A stretch of DNA of 64,000 nucleotides from Selaginella moellendorffii (lineage: Eukaryota > Streptophyta > Lycopodiopsida > Selaginellales > Selaginellaceae): NCBI RefSeq assembly GCF_000143415.4, contig NW_003314302.1, forward strand, positions 646,085 through 710,084, read 5' to 3'. Each line of letters starts with the position of its first letter. Within the stretch, counting starts at the first letter, position 1. The position numbers and the translations under genes were made by a program. The notes beneath the pieces are model-generated. The model was not told the origin of the DNA. It was given only the letters and a program-made list of their open reading frames with translations, and ran no database searches. This document shows, in pieces, positions 35,604 to 46,628 of this stretch.

Positions 35604-36122
35604 ATGACACGTTTGATGATCGTCTCAGTAATTCTACTGCTGGGAGCTTCTGTTTCGGGTAATTGTAGTGCCCCTCGCTGCTGAAAGTCCTCGAGAGTTT
35701 TCTTGTCCGAAACTGTAGGAAACAGGGAGCTGCACGGATTACTGGATTCGTCTTCCAGTCCAACGTCATTCCCTGTGGACAAAGAGGTACTCGAAACAGA
35801 TTCGTGTTTGTTCCTCTTGGAGCTGATGTAATAACAAGCAGGGATTCTCGGCTCGTTTCAAGAGCTCTCGGAAACTGCTCTACAGAACGCAATATGGTAG
35901 TACTCCTTGGAGCCAGAATTCTTCGTGGTTTTAACTTTCAAGTTGCCAGGAGTTTGCCACCGTGATTCGTCTCGGCCAAGCTGCGAGCCGTTTTTCAATG
36001 TCACCTGCGAGAAAGGAGGCAGCTTGGGCTGCTGGTCGTGCGAGATGATCCAGATGTGTACTCCAGAGGCAGTCGGCTGCTATTTCCACTCCATGGACAA
36101 CATCACTTACTGTGGCTTTTGA
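35604..36122 (+). CDS. Secreted cysteine-rich peptide precursor, four exons
   Basis: Splicing out introns of 60, 55 and 53 bp (35659-35718, 35787-35841, 35897-35949; all GT...AG) joins exons 35604-35658, 35719-35786, 35842-35896 and 35950-36122 into one frame of 116 residues. It begins with a textbook signal peptide (MTRLMIVSVILLLGASVSG). A propeptide-like spacer follows, with dibasic and Arg-rich sites (FKSSRKLLYR, ~48-57). The C-terminus has eight Cys spaced C-x8-C-x7-C-x7-C-x2-C-x5-C-x6-C-x10-C and ends CGF. Two N-glycosylation sequons occur (NVT, NIT). Eight Cys with one CxxC resembles secreted plant peptide hormones and defence peptides in general, but I cannot place it in a named family. 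No single ORF covers it, so simple gene finding would miss it. It converges on a receptor kinase 407 bp away. Confidence 0.7.
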
Positions 36123-36529
36123 GAGCAAACAAACAGTACGTAGCATTTCTTTTGACCTCTCAACTTCGTCTGTTAGCTCAGATCTTTCTCAGCCCTATAG
36201 GATTATTGTTTACAGTGGCTGAAAGTTCTCTTCTTTCCATTGTAATAGTTCGAGCAAGAAAGGCACGAAGGTCCTTGAAGTTAAGTTTCTTTGAAGTCAA
36301 TACAGTTTTATCAGACACAAACTCAGTGACAATCGAACTAGGAGTAATCCTTTGGACAAAGAGAAGTACTAAGAAACTAGCTTACAGGGCAATGCTTTCT
36401 TCTCCTCGGTGTTAGGCTCGAGACCTCATGAGAGTTTTCTTTTTACTTTTCCCATGAGAGCAGCCTGGACAAGTTGCCACAAGTACAAAGATCACGTTTT
36501 AAATCTGCAGTTGAAAGTAGAAACCTCAC

Positions 36530-39500
36530 CTAGTACGAAGAGGCCGAGACCATTTCAATTCTAGAGCAGCGTTCTTGTCGCATGGATCTGTGAAGAAGTA
36601 AAAGCGGAACTATCATCTTATCTGTGGGAGAAAGCTGCTGACGCTGGAGCCAGAGTGCTTCTTTAAGCTCTCCAACGATGATGCTCATGTCGGGCCTGTT
36701 GGAAGGATCGCTCTCGATGCACGAGTTCGCAGTATCTACCACTCTTTGCATGGATTCCAAGTTGTACGTGTTCTCCAGCCTCAGGTCGACCACTTCTCTT
36801 GTTTTTCCGCTCTGGACGAGGGACCTGAACTGAGAAAAACAAGGAAAATATTACTTCACCAGGACCGATGAGAAGGAAACAAGATTTTACCCAAACAATC
36901 AGAGTCAATCCTTGGTCCAGCAGTTCCGAGTCGAGTGGCCCCCGACCACATATCAGTTCGAGCAGCACTACCCCAAAACTGTAGACGTCGGACTTTTCTG
37001 AGAAACGATTCGTGGCGAAGTATCTGTGAGTGCAGTATAAACACGAGTGACAAAGAGAGAAAGAACCATACTCTGGGTCGACATATCCAGGTGTTCCTTT
37101 GACTGAATTCGATATATCATCGTCGGGAGAGAGGAACTTGGAAATACCAAAATCTCCGACTTTAGCCATCATTTTGTCGCTCAGCAGAATATTGCTACTC
37201 TTCAAATCTCTGTGCATGACCTGAGGTATGCAGCAAGTATGCAAATATTCAACTCCTGCAGCAAAGCGAAATTCAGCTTACAGAGAAAAGAAACAAAAAG
37301 TTGAATTAATATACCTTGAGCGGCATCCAAAGCAATCGTAAGTCTTGTCTCCCACGTTAAACATGCCTGAGTTCCAGCATGGAGTTTTCCTTGTACAGTT
37401 CCTCCTGACATGTACTCAAAGACGACGATAAGGCTCAGAGATTCAACACAGTAGCCAATAAGAGAAACCAGGTTCTTGTGATGCACCCGTGAAAGTATCT
37501 CCACCTGTATCATCTTGTGTTATGACAGCAGACAAGCTTTGGAAACTCACCTCGTTTAAGAAAGCGTCACGTCTTTTTCTTAGTCGCTCATTCTCTTCAA
37601 AATACACCTTGGCAGCTATTTCTCGTCCATCAGAAAGAACACCGTAGTATACCTTGGCGAATCCCCCTCTTCCCAATTCTTTCGAAAAGTTTTGCGTAGC
37701 TAGAATAAGCTCGTCGAGCCGAAAAATGGAACAAGGGTGCCGCGGAGTTTCGACAGGATCTAAAAGTAAAGAGATTACGTGAAGAAAATAAAAATTCTTG
37801 ACATTCTTACCAAAACGTTTTTCAGCGGCAATGAATCTTCTCAAGAAACAAATTAAGACTGTGATTGCAGAAAGGACAGGCAAGCCGACGGCAAGAGATA
37901 TCCAAAGACTTCGTAAACGGTGCTTGTGTCTGGAGACACCAGTCGTTGCGGCATTGAAGCATGGAGAGTCTTCTAAGAGACAAGGATTACCAGAAGTGCT
38001 GCAAATTAAAGGATTTCAGTCAGAAAATAGTGCGAAGCACATCAGCAGCTTACTTCATGAACATATTCGTGTTGGCCACGGATGGTTTGGGGCCACTGAA
38101 GTTGTTGTCCTGTAAGTACCTGCAAACGGTCTCCATCCAGTTAATCCATGCCAGAAAATGCTTAACATACTCACAGCATTTGAAGATTAGGAAGGCTAGT
38201 GATGCTTGCTGGAATCAGTCCGCTTAAGCTATTACTGTGAAGGTCCCTGTGTGTCAAACATTACGGAACAGTGCTTACAGAATATCCAAACTTACAAAAG
38301 AGTCAAGTTCTTAAGTGCGCTTAAATCAGGCAAACCACCGGTTAAATGATTTCCATCGAGTCGTCTGCAATAAATCTATGTAAGAGAGCGCAAAAGATCC
38401 ACGCTTACATGATATTGAGCTCAGTGAGACGTGAAAGTCCGTTCGGTATAGTTCCTTGGAGTTTCATATTTGACAAAGTCCTCCATGACAAGAATTTTAG
38501 AGATCAAAGCAAACAAAATAAGGAAACTTACAGTGCATTGATTCTTGGAGGACTTCCATTGTCGCAGTTGATCCAATCCCATTTGTACCGCGATGGTAAA
38601 CATGGATCTCCGGCCCCTTCGAGATTAAATGTCTCTTTCACATTTGACAATGCCGCCGCTACAAGGAAAACAAATCAAGCAATGAGCCAAGAGAATTTAC
38701 AGTACCGTCTGATGCAAAAGTCCCGACGCTTAAACCATCCAAAACTGTGTACACCTCGAGAGCGCTGAGAAACGGCAGCAGTGTCGATCGTTGGGTTGGA
38801 ATAAGTTTCACTCTCACGGGCCCGTAAAATGTTCGATTGTAGTCATGGAGCTCGAGTGCAATGTAAGCTCCTCCCGCTTGATTTGCCACATTTACTGACT
38901 GAAAGACTGGAGTGTTGTTCAGCGAGGTGCCGCTTAAAATGATGTCAAACTCTCTTAAATCTCCAGAATTCATACTTGTCACCTCCGCAAAGTAAAGTAT
39001 GATGCAGTATTTCCGCCCCGAAGATATCTCAGGAAATGGAAGGAAGTATGAAAAGTCGGACGAACTGTTGACAGGCTTCGTTCTAGCAGTTTGCATAACT
39101 GCAAGAGGAGCCTGTTCTGGCGACGATCCAAGAGCTACCGGATTTTGAGTGACTAGCCTGGGATAATCTTCGTCACCAAAGTCGGACGTCCAAATGCGAT
39201 CATACGTATCATCAGGAAGTCTACAGAAAGTTCAAGCATCACCAACATGCAAATCAAGACAAAGGGAAGAAAACCATACCTGATACTCGTCGGGGACAAA
39301 GATCCAATGTCCAGCCTTTGAAACAGGAGAAGAGCACGATCCAGAGACAGTGCCTCGTACATGGTTGCTTCCAGGTGCCTCAGTTCCAAGGAGGAAATGA
39401 ATGGAACGTTCCCAGCGGCACTAGCAGCAAGGCACACGCTCAAGCTGTTGCTCGTCGCAACCGCGAGAATTTCGCTGCTCGTTGCCTTGTCCAAACTCGT

Positions 39501-39927
39501 TGTCAAGGCAGTCCAGTGGCTCGCCTGGAGATAGAGGTCAAAGCTTGGCGGCTTTCTCTTTCCATCGTAGTCTCCATAGAAGAACGTTGCTCGGACGAGA
39601 TACTTGTTGCCCAGCACCACTGGAACCTCGTAGCAACTCTTCTCATCGTATCCATCCGGGAAATATCGCAGCGATCCCAGCTCCTGAGAAGAATTCGCAA
39701 TGGAAACTCTCGCGACGGCACCAGTGGAGGTGAATCCGGCATCGCGCACCCACGCCTGGCCTCGAGAATCAGTGAAACCGATCGCGCCGCCGCAATCGAT
39801 GTTGATATACCCTTGGAAAAGACGATCTTGAGAAGAAATGCCTGGAGAGAGGAGAGAGCTTACTCGCATCGTGCGCCAGGACGAGACCGCCGATGAGGAG
39901 GATCGTGATCCGCAGCGCCAGCGCCAT
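36530..39927 (-). CDS. Malectin-like / leucine-rich-repeat receptor-like protein kinase
   Basis: A multi-exon receptor kinase with ~50-60 bp introns. The signal peptide [21 protein letters not shown] starts at 39927. A malectin-like ectodomain follows (YINIDCGG...; [29 protein letters not shown], to about 38659). Short LRR exons come next ([48 protein letters not shown]), then a transmembrane helix ([12 protein letters not shown], about 37860) and a kinase domain. Kinase motifs are intact: [18 protein letters not shown] (catalytic Lys), [28 protein letters not shown] and [13 protein letters not shown]. The HRD arginine marks it as an RD kinase. The first intron is ambiguous: GTAAGC at the end of exon 1 may join an AAG acceptor, giving 52 bp, or a CAG giving only 22 bp. 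An alternative in-frame start at 39941 lacks a signal peptide. Such proteins sit in the plasma membrane and sense wall or symbiosis/immune cues. Ligand unknown. Confidence 0.9.
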
Positions 39928-40101
39928 TGGCCGGCCTGCATTCCTCGCGAGAATGTTTCATCGCTCGCGGATGACTTGTTCTTGCCAGTGACGTCAAACG
40001 GGCCACGCGTAAACCCTAAAACCAGAGGACTATCGAATATACTAGGTTTTAAATAGAATAATCTCGGAAAAAGAAGGGTGTGATCGCCCCTTTAGGTTAC
40101 A
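39928..40101. promoter_or_regulatory. Short divergent promoter between receptor kinase and CRD-like gene
   Basis: Only 174 bp separate the start codons of two divergently transcribed genes, so promoter and 5' untranslated regions of both must be compressed or shared. A TGACGTCA-like core (AGTGACGTCAAAC, about 39988-40000), a bZIP-type ACGT element, lies in it. No TATA box is convincing. Confidence 0.5.
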
Positions 40102-41500
40102 ATGAAGGCTCTGCTATGGATTTTGTTACTAATGGCGCTTGCCCGGCCTCTACGATCGCTAGGTTTTCTTCCTCCTCTCTCTCCCTCCTTCATCGATTGA
40201 TTGGTGTTACAGACATTGCGGAGCTCGGCAAGGCGCTGGAATCGGCGGCAGGGCTTGCGGTGGCGTCGCAGCGTGTTCTTCTGCAAGAAATTGGCCAGGC
40301 GCTTGCGGATGGAGGGCGATGCAATGCCTTTGGCGGCAGGGATTCGTGTGTGCAAGTGGACACCGCTGGCACTCCATTTGCTCGCATTTGTGACTTGGAA
40401 TCCAGCAGTGTGACGGATTGTGCTTTCAGGTATGAGGCCTTTGGGGCGGTTTCTAGAAATCCTCTCGAAGGAATCGACAAAGAAGGTAGGATAATTCTTT
40501 TTTGGTGGAGTGTTTGAATGTAATGTTGTGATTGTCTAGGCTATTCCAGCTGCTCGGAGTGTGCCACAGCTTTACAGGAATTTTGGTGTGGTCTGGCGCT
40601 TCCATCTTGCGGAACTTTCGATCATGTTGTGGATGAACTTCTTGTAAGTTTTTTACACCTTTGTTACGATAGTTTTTCTGATTGTTTCGCAGCCTTTTGT
40701 AGCTTCTGTCGCAGCCAAAGATTCGTCCGCTCTTGCAGCACTTCAAGCATCGGTTCCTAGAGTTTTCAAGGCCGCTGGGCTTGGTTTTCCATGCAGGAGG
40801 ATGTGCGAGGCAATCACGAACACTTGCAGATGTGGACGCTCTCAAACGTTTGGAGAGGTTGGTTTTGCGCATTTTCCTTACGACGAATCTCTCATGACTC
40901 GTGTGATTTACGTTTGCCAGGTCGTGGCAGCGCTAGAAAAATCCTCAAAACGGGTCGCCTTCAATATGACCATCTCAGTGTCTAGTGCCAAGGAGATTTT
41001 TCGTGGAATATGGCACAAGCCAGTGTGCGAGCTTTTCTCGGAAGAAGACACCCCCGGTTTCCATGGACCGTGCCACCACTCGATGGACAGCACCAAATGC
41101 GATTGGTGCCATGGAAGATCACAACCTGCCTCGATCTTCTACGAGCAAATTGTCATTCAGCTCTCGCAAATGTTTTATGGAATGATGGAGGTATGCAAAA
41201 CATACAATTCGTTCCCGATTGACACTCGTGGTTTTCCAGAACGGACTTCACCCTGTACTCAACATTGCCGCTGGTCCCAAAGGAAAAGGAGTTCTTCCGG
41301 AAAACTGGGCAGAGAGCTTGTCCCAAGGCGCTTCCAAAGCCAGCCAGGCTCGTCACGCAGGTGTGGTGCTGCTCCTGTTACTACTACTCGTTTTAGCAGT
41401 AGGGGCATTCCTGGCGGCCGTCAAGTCTCACAGGCACAGACAGGTACCGACGCAGTACATTGATCTCCACAGTTTGGGCTACACTCCACCGGTGCTCTAG
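40102..41500 (+). CDS. Single-pass membrane protein with a Frizzled-CRD-like cysteine-rich ectodomain
   Basis: Six exons (40102-40162, 40213-40485, 40540-40643, 40693-40857, 40921-41190, 41240-41500) with introns of 49-63 bp give a continuous 377-residue frame. A signal peptide (MKALLWILLLMALARPLRSL) leads. A Cys-rich ectodomain follows, with FWCGLALPSC (~128) and, after a helical spacer, FPCRRMCEAITNTCRC (~180), the pairing typical of Frizzled-type cysteine-rich domains. More Cys follow (PVCELF, GPCHHSMDSTKCDWCHG) and ENGLHPVLNIAAGPKGKG. Near the C-terminus is one membrane helix (GVVLLLLLLLVLAVGAFLA), then a short basic cytosolic tail ending YTPPVL. Intron 4 is 63 bp, a multiple of three and open, so it could be retained. 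It is probably a plasma-membrane or endomembrane type I protein. The CRD assignment is by motif only; ligand unknown. Confidence 0.75.
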
Positions 41501-42028
41501 GCTGTGTTGCTGACGAGCTTTGGAGTTTGTATAGTACTCAGGTTGGAATCCAAAGCAAGTGTTGGCTAGCCGGATCGAAAACAGCGCTCACAGCTTAAGC
41601 TCAACACAAGGCATGGTTTGAAGCATTTGCACGAACTATCGATCGCCATCTATACGAGACAGCACCATTTCTCCGGCTTGGCCGCAAGATGGCAAACCTC
41701 GACGGTTGCCTCCCACCATCGTCATCTTGCCGAAAGTATCGATCCAAAGATATGCCCGTGTTGGGCATCAAAGTATTCGCCACCGAATCTTGAGTATATA
41801 TCTCAAGCAATCAAACCTTTGGAAACCATTCTTTTTCCGTTCCATATCTTTCTCGGGCATCGTGTTACAGCCTCCTGGTATCATACCTCGAGTGGGCATG
41901 CTCTAGATCTTAGCAACTATTTTATCATATAAGCTCAATCCTCATGTACGTCATGTATAATAGATTTTTATATGCCCTCTCTTTTCCACTCATTCATCAC
42001 TGTTGAACCTTCCTTCCTTCCCCCCCCT
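41501..42028. other. Intergenic, 3' flank of the CRD-like gene
   Basis: No gene seen. Several short frames overlap without recognisable domains. Confidence 0.5.
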
Positions 42029-42088
42029 TGACTGACTGTCTGACTGACTTACTGACTGACTTACTTACTTACTTACTTACTTACTTAC
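42029..42088. repeat. (CTGA/CTTA)n microsatellite
   Basis: Tetranucleotide array that shifts from CTGA-type units to CTTA units (six to eight perfect CTTA copies at the right end). It lies ~190 bp upstream of the PLAT gene. Confidence 0.9.
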
Positions 42089-42276
42089 GACGGCCAAGTT
42101 TCACCAAAATCTATCAACATTACTCAAGGGATCGTTTTTCAGCTCTATAAAGATAAGATAGAACTCAATCCATTTCACGATCACATTGACTTTGGTGGAA
42201 ATATAAATACAGCTCCAAATCTAACTCAAACTATCATCACCTCCCTTGCGCTCTTCTTCACCAGTGAAGCTAAAAA

Positions 42277-42741
42277 ATGGGACTCAAGCTGGAGGCGTGC
42301 GTTGATCTTCACTGCAACCCAAGCTCAGGTCCGGTGTTCTTGCGGATTCCTCTCTTTGATATTTGCCTTTCTCCCTGATTGCAGCAATGCAGCTACAAGC
42401 TGGAGGCGAAAACCTTGGATGCAACTTTCGCAGGCACCGATGCCACAGTAGACATGTTCTTGCTCAACGCAAATGGCAACGGCTACTCGTTCTACGACTT
42501 GGATGGCCCCGGAGATGACTTTGAGCGTGACGCCCTTAACACTTTCACAAGAACTGCCGGATGTTTCAGTAACTTCTGCAAATTGGATGTGCACCTGGGA
42601 GGCGATCTTGTTGATGTTCTGGGCTGGGGCCTCCAGTACGTGATCGTCACAGCCACGGGCCCTGGCGTGAGCAAGAGCGTAAGGTTCGACTACAATAGCT
42701 TCATAGCCAATGGCGCCACCGTCAGAATCAGCAAATGCTAG
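42277..42741 (+). CDS. PLAT/LH2-domain protein (plant stress PLAT family)
   Basis: The PLAT domain is a beta-sandwich for lipid or protein binding; plant stand-alone PLAT proteins are small ER or secreted factors tied to stress tolerance. The main exon (42385-42741, 118 residues) reads CSYKLEAKTLDATFAGTDA, FYDLDGPGDDFERDALNTF, CFSNFCKLDVHLGGDL and GLQYVIVTATGPG, the family's order of strands with its conserved Cys pair. An upstream exon from ATG 42277 joins in phase via a 51-bp intron (42334-42384), but that exon (MGLKLEACVDLHC...) is not a signal peptide. In the +1 frame the same DNA reads ALIFTATQAQ directly before the acceptor, like the end of a signal peptide, so the annotated start may be frameshifted or a further upstream exon exists. 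Domain certain; N-terminus uncertain. Confidence 0.8.
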
Positions 42742-43095
42742 AGAGAGATCATGCCTTCTTTCGTAGCGCCTTTGTGGTGGCCTTTTCTTTGCACCAATAA
42801 GAGCTCCAAATCACATGGTTATGGTGTTTCATTCGCCTGCATGAACATAGAAATCTCGACGTAGCTGTCCACCATGAGAGTTGTCATGACATGGCGAGCG
42901 AAAATGCAAGAATTCCAACTTGTCCCCGAATCTTTTCTAGCCGCGGCGACAAAGTCCGGCCAGCCTACACGAACCGGAGACAATGTATGGCAAAGCTAAA
43001 AGCAACTACAAAGTAGCTCAGATCTTCCCGCTCCAGCATGATACTCGTTACCCAACCTCAGCATTCACCTCGTGGCTTGATTGTTTAGTCTATCA
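42742..43095. other. Intergenic, 3' flank of the PLAT gene
   Basis: Nothing coding was recognised before the duplicated block begins. Confidence 0.5.
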
Positions 43096-43446
43096 CTTCG
43101 CCAAAGAGCTTGTAGAGCAGCTCTTCCTCTTGCAAATACCAGGCTCTCTCTTTGCACGATTCGTTTGCTGCCCATGTGAAGTCCATCTTCACTCCTTCAT
43201 TCACCCACGGCTGATCTCCAAGCATCTCTACACCACACCCAAGCGCTATAGATCTTCTCTCGAAAGTCTAGTTAGCCCTTAACCTAATCTCATTATATAC
43301 TGCTAAGACACCTTTTCCTAGATGATAATATTCTTTTTACCTTCTCCTTTACAAATATACTTGTGTTTAAGTTTTTTTGTAGGGATGGAGATGGTGCCAA
43401 GAAACTGACCTTATATCTAAAATCAATCAAAGAGGGTCATTACTAC
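43096..43446 (-). pseudogene. Duplicated block, partial copy of the gene at 55.2-55.6 kb
   Basis: Nearly identical to 55441-55786 over ~350 bp in the same orientation. It includes the minus-strand coding piece KMDFTWAANESCKERAWYLQ and the downstream non-coding DNA up to TCATTACTAC. Only the N-terminal end of the reading frame is carried, so this is a truncated copy. Confidence 0.8.
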
Positions 43447-44624
43447 TGGCAAATCTTTGATCAACTTCGCTGACCTTTTGGCTGGGACCTTTAATGAACC
43501 TTGCAAACTTATATACCTGGATGTCTGGAAAGGTGCTCAGCAGACTTCTGTACAGCAGCGAGTCACACTGTGAGACGTTCCTGGCTCCAGTACCAAGGGC
43601 TGGATCTCCATAGCCCAGTAGCAATTGGAGCTGAGACTATGGTAAAGAAAATCACTTTTTGGACATTTTATAACAAAAAATAATAACATTAATAAAACAG
43701 ATGAGATTATGTATACTATTTATAAAAAGTTTAAGTATTATATTAAGTTGAATAGTCTGTTACCCTTGATTGCTTTTTGTCTCTTGTTCTTAGAGGAACA
43801 TCAGTGAGCGTGTTTTGCGAATGATTTGGCCACTAAAACAACGTGAAATATGTTTTGATAAGCAACTTTGGTTCAATTTCATTGTTTCTATCCTAGTGAT
43901 TGTTTTCACATTTATTTTGTAGGCCCAGGATCAGGAGCTTGGCGAGGAGGTCAGAAGCTCGGTTGTGTATTAAATAACATATTCTGATTGTAGTTTTGAA
44001 CTGTTTCTCGAAGTGATTCCGAGGATGAAGCAGGATGAACTTGACGTTAAGTTCCAAACACATAAGTAGATCCCAAGCTCAATAAGCAACAGAAAGAGGC
44101 CCTCAAAGCCCAGTTCTGCCTTAGAATGCTGGTTCTGCCCAAGTTGAGATGCAGAGAACATTTCTGCTGGACACTATGATAGAATGTATTTGGCAGTCTT
44201 TGGTGGTCGATACTACACTTACAGCATCCTTGATGTGCATGCTGAAGTGCATGTTTGGAACAACGAGATCAACTACAGCTCATACAAAGGTATTGAGCAC
44301 TATATGTTCTATATTTCGCCAACTCGCAGTACATTTTTTATCTGTTTAGAATTGTGCAAAGAGCAAGGTGTGCCTCTGGACGAATCAGTGTTGACTGCAC
44401 ATATGCAAGGTGACCTCCTTGAGCTGCAGAATGGCCGGCCTTGAAATGCAAACAGTACCGAATGACAAATACTTGATTGGAGATTTCTCTACGTAGAGGA
44501 TGAAGTACATGGACTGTCATTGTCTGGTGCTGATTGAATGTTTCAGTGGTAAGGCACAATTTAACAGCGCAAAGTTTTTTACCATTCAATGGTTTGGTGA
44601 CTTCTGTGGATCCTTGAACCCTAC
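43447..44624. other. Unassigned region left of the nested elements
   Basis: A plus-strand frame at 44184-44444 (86 residues; VHAEVHVWNNEINYSSYKGI) has a protein-like composition but no family I recognise. It could be a gene fragment. Nothing else was seen. Confidence 0.3.
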
Positions 44625-46267
44625 TGAAGAGGTGTGGATACTCCTATTCACTAGATATCTATTACTAATGAGAAAAAAAAAGGGGGAAAGGGCCTGATCT
44701 CCAGGGGGTGAGAGAGAAAGATGAGTGAATGACTTTGCTGAGGAAGCGTCAAAGTTCTTTCTGATTCTTTAGCAGTTTGAGTTTGGAGATGATGTCGACT
44801 TTGTCCTTGTCGATGAGAATGCCATCTTTGCAGACAATGTGGCCGAGAAGTATTCCAGATTTGACGAAGAAAGCACATTTTTCGGGGTTGAGTGCTATGT
44901 TATTCTCCTCGCACTTATCAAGGCATTTCTCAAGACATTTGAGATGTTGATCTTCCGAGCTGAAAATGCTGAAGTCGTCCATGAAGATTCTCATGAAGTC
45001 GGTGAGATAGTCTCGAAAAGTGTTGGTGATAAGCCTTTGGAAGGTGAATGGGGCATTGCAGAGTCCGAAAGGCATTCGTTGGTAAGCATAGGCTCCCCAT
45101 AGACTGATGAATACTGTCTTATGCTGATCTTCTTTGGCGGTGTGGATTTGGTTATAGCTAGAGAAATCATCGAGGAAGGAGTACATCTCGTGTCCGGCGA
45201 CTGCGTCAAGAATTTCGTCGGTAAATGGTATCGGGAAGACATCTTTTTCGGTGGCATTGTTGAGCTGTTTATAGTTGACACAGATTCGAAACTTGCCATT
45301 TTTCTTCAGTACAATCACCAGTGGTAAAAGCCAGATTAGATTCTGAATCAGGTAGATGTACTCGACTTGGAGAAGCTTATCAAGTTCTTTCTTAACTTGT
45401 TCCATCAGATTCAGATTCATCTGGTAGGCTGCTTGTCTTCTCGGTCTTGAGTCCGGGAGAAGGGTGATGGTGTGAAGGCTGAGTTTCAGCGAAACTCCCT
45501 TAAGGTCTTGGTAACTCCAAGTGAACAAATATTTCTTCTTCAGAGAAGTTTGATGCCTTTGTCTCGAAAACTTGCTGAGATGTCGGTGGCAAGTACAATG
45601 TAGTGTTTGTTGCTGTTGTCAGCGAGGCTGAGTTTTTCAAGTTTTTGGTTGGCTGGAATTGTCGGAATGTAGGCGACTTTGTTTTGGTTGTCAACTGTGA
45701 ATGCCGGTGGTGCTTCAAGTTTCGTATCTCAAGTGACTGGATTTTTCCGTGCTGATGTAATTGGCAGTCGTTCTTGGTGGAAGTCAGCGAAAATTCAGAA
45801 CAGGTTGATCTCGGTAAAAGGTTCGAGATTGGGGTAGGCTTTGAGGATTTGTTGTTCTTCATAGTCGTTGAGGCCATATTTGAGATTATATTCTTCCAAA
45901 TCAATAGGTCAGTTTTGGCTGGATAGCAATTAGGTCGCTTTTGTTGACACGGTTATTGGTCCATCTGGTCCTTGAAGGATGAGATTGTTGTTCAGCCAGT
46001 CCTGATAAACGTGGGCACTTCAGAGCCAAGGTCGACTGATGAGAATCGAGTATCCATCGGTCTGCTCCGGTAGTTTGAGGATGACATAGTTGACTGGTAT
46101 ATCGACACCTTGAATGCTGGTGTTGATGTTTCAGATAATGCCTTCGGGTTGAATAGATTGGTGGTCGGCCATTCGGACATTGAAAGGTGCCAGGTGGACT
46201 GGGTTGATGTTGAGTTGTTGAGCGAGACTTTCTTCAATAATATTGACGCTGGAGCTACTGTCAATTA
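44625..46267 (-). mobile_element. Gypsy element 2 (minus), downstream part with RT
   Basis: This is the left arm of an older gypsy element split by a nested insertion. A partial LTR (44625 to ~44735, TGAAGAGGTGTGG...) matches 54001 onward. RT follows on the minus strand at 45528-44749, with KNGKFRICVNYKQLNNA, YQRMPFGLCNAPFTFQ and FMDD as the catalytic motif. Upstream protease-region sequence reaches 46264 (ASILLKKVSLN...). RNase H and integrase are absent between RT and LTR, so the element suffered a large internal deletion. Its other arm is 51544-54200. Confidence 0.85.
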
Positions 46268-46628
46268 TGTCAGGAATCCCCCTATTCTTGCCACATTCCT
46301 GACTCTCGCCAGATTCCTGACTTGCAGACCATATTCCTGACTCTCAAGACACTTCCCTATTCCTGACTCTCTGATTTCCTGTACAATTCCTAAGTCTCGA
46401 GCCACATTCCTGATGATGATGTGGTGCCTCTTCGACCTCAGCTATATTTAGGCCGTCCTTGATCCAAGAGTGGTGGAGCTTCATCAACCTATAGTATATA
46501 TAGGTTAGCCTTGTTCCATTTCCCCACAATCTGAATCAACGCTAGTCTAAGGCTTCTTCTTTGTTTCCACTAGCTTTTCTCTTTGTCTTTTGCATTTTCT
46601 AGTCTTGATCTTGTTGGGGGTCTTGACA
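46268..46628 (+). repeat. 5' LTR of nested gypsy element 3
   Basis: A 361-bp LTR, TGTCAGGAATC...GGGTCTTGACA. Directly left is the 5-bp target duplication AATTA (46263-46267). It contains GTATATATAGG (about 46495), a good TATA box for LTR transcription. At its start, TCCTGACTCTC/TTCCTGACT words repeat several times. Confidence 0.92.

Noticed and set aside
39838-39941. 22-bp intron or start at 39941 for the receptor kinase
   Set aside because: 22 bp is too short for a plant intron and the 39941 start lacks a signal peptide; a 52-bp intron with an AAG acceptor is preferred, though unproven.
40080-41500. First impression of a Niemann-Pick C1 N-terminal domain
   Set aside because: The spliced protein lacks the NPC1 sterol-binding pattern and multi-pass regions. 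The cysteine pairs fit a Frizzled-type CRD better, with one membrane helix.
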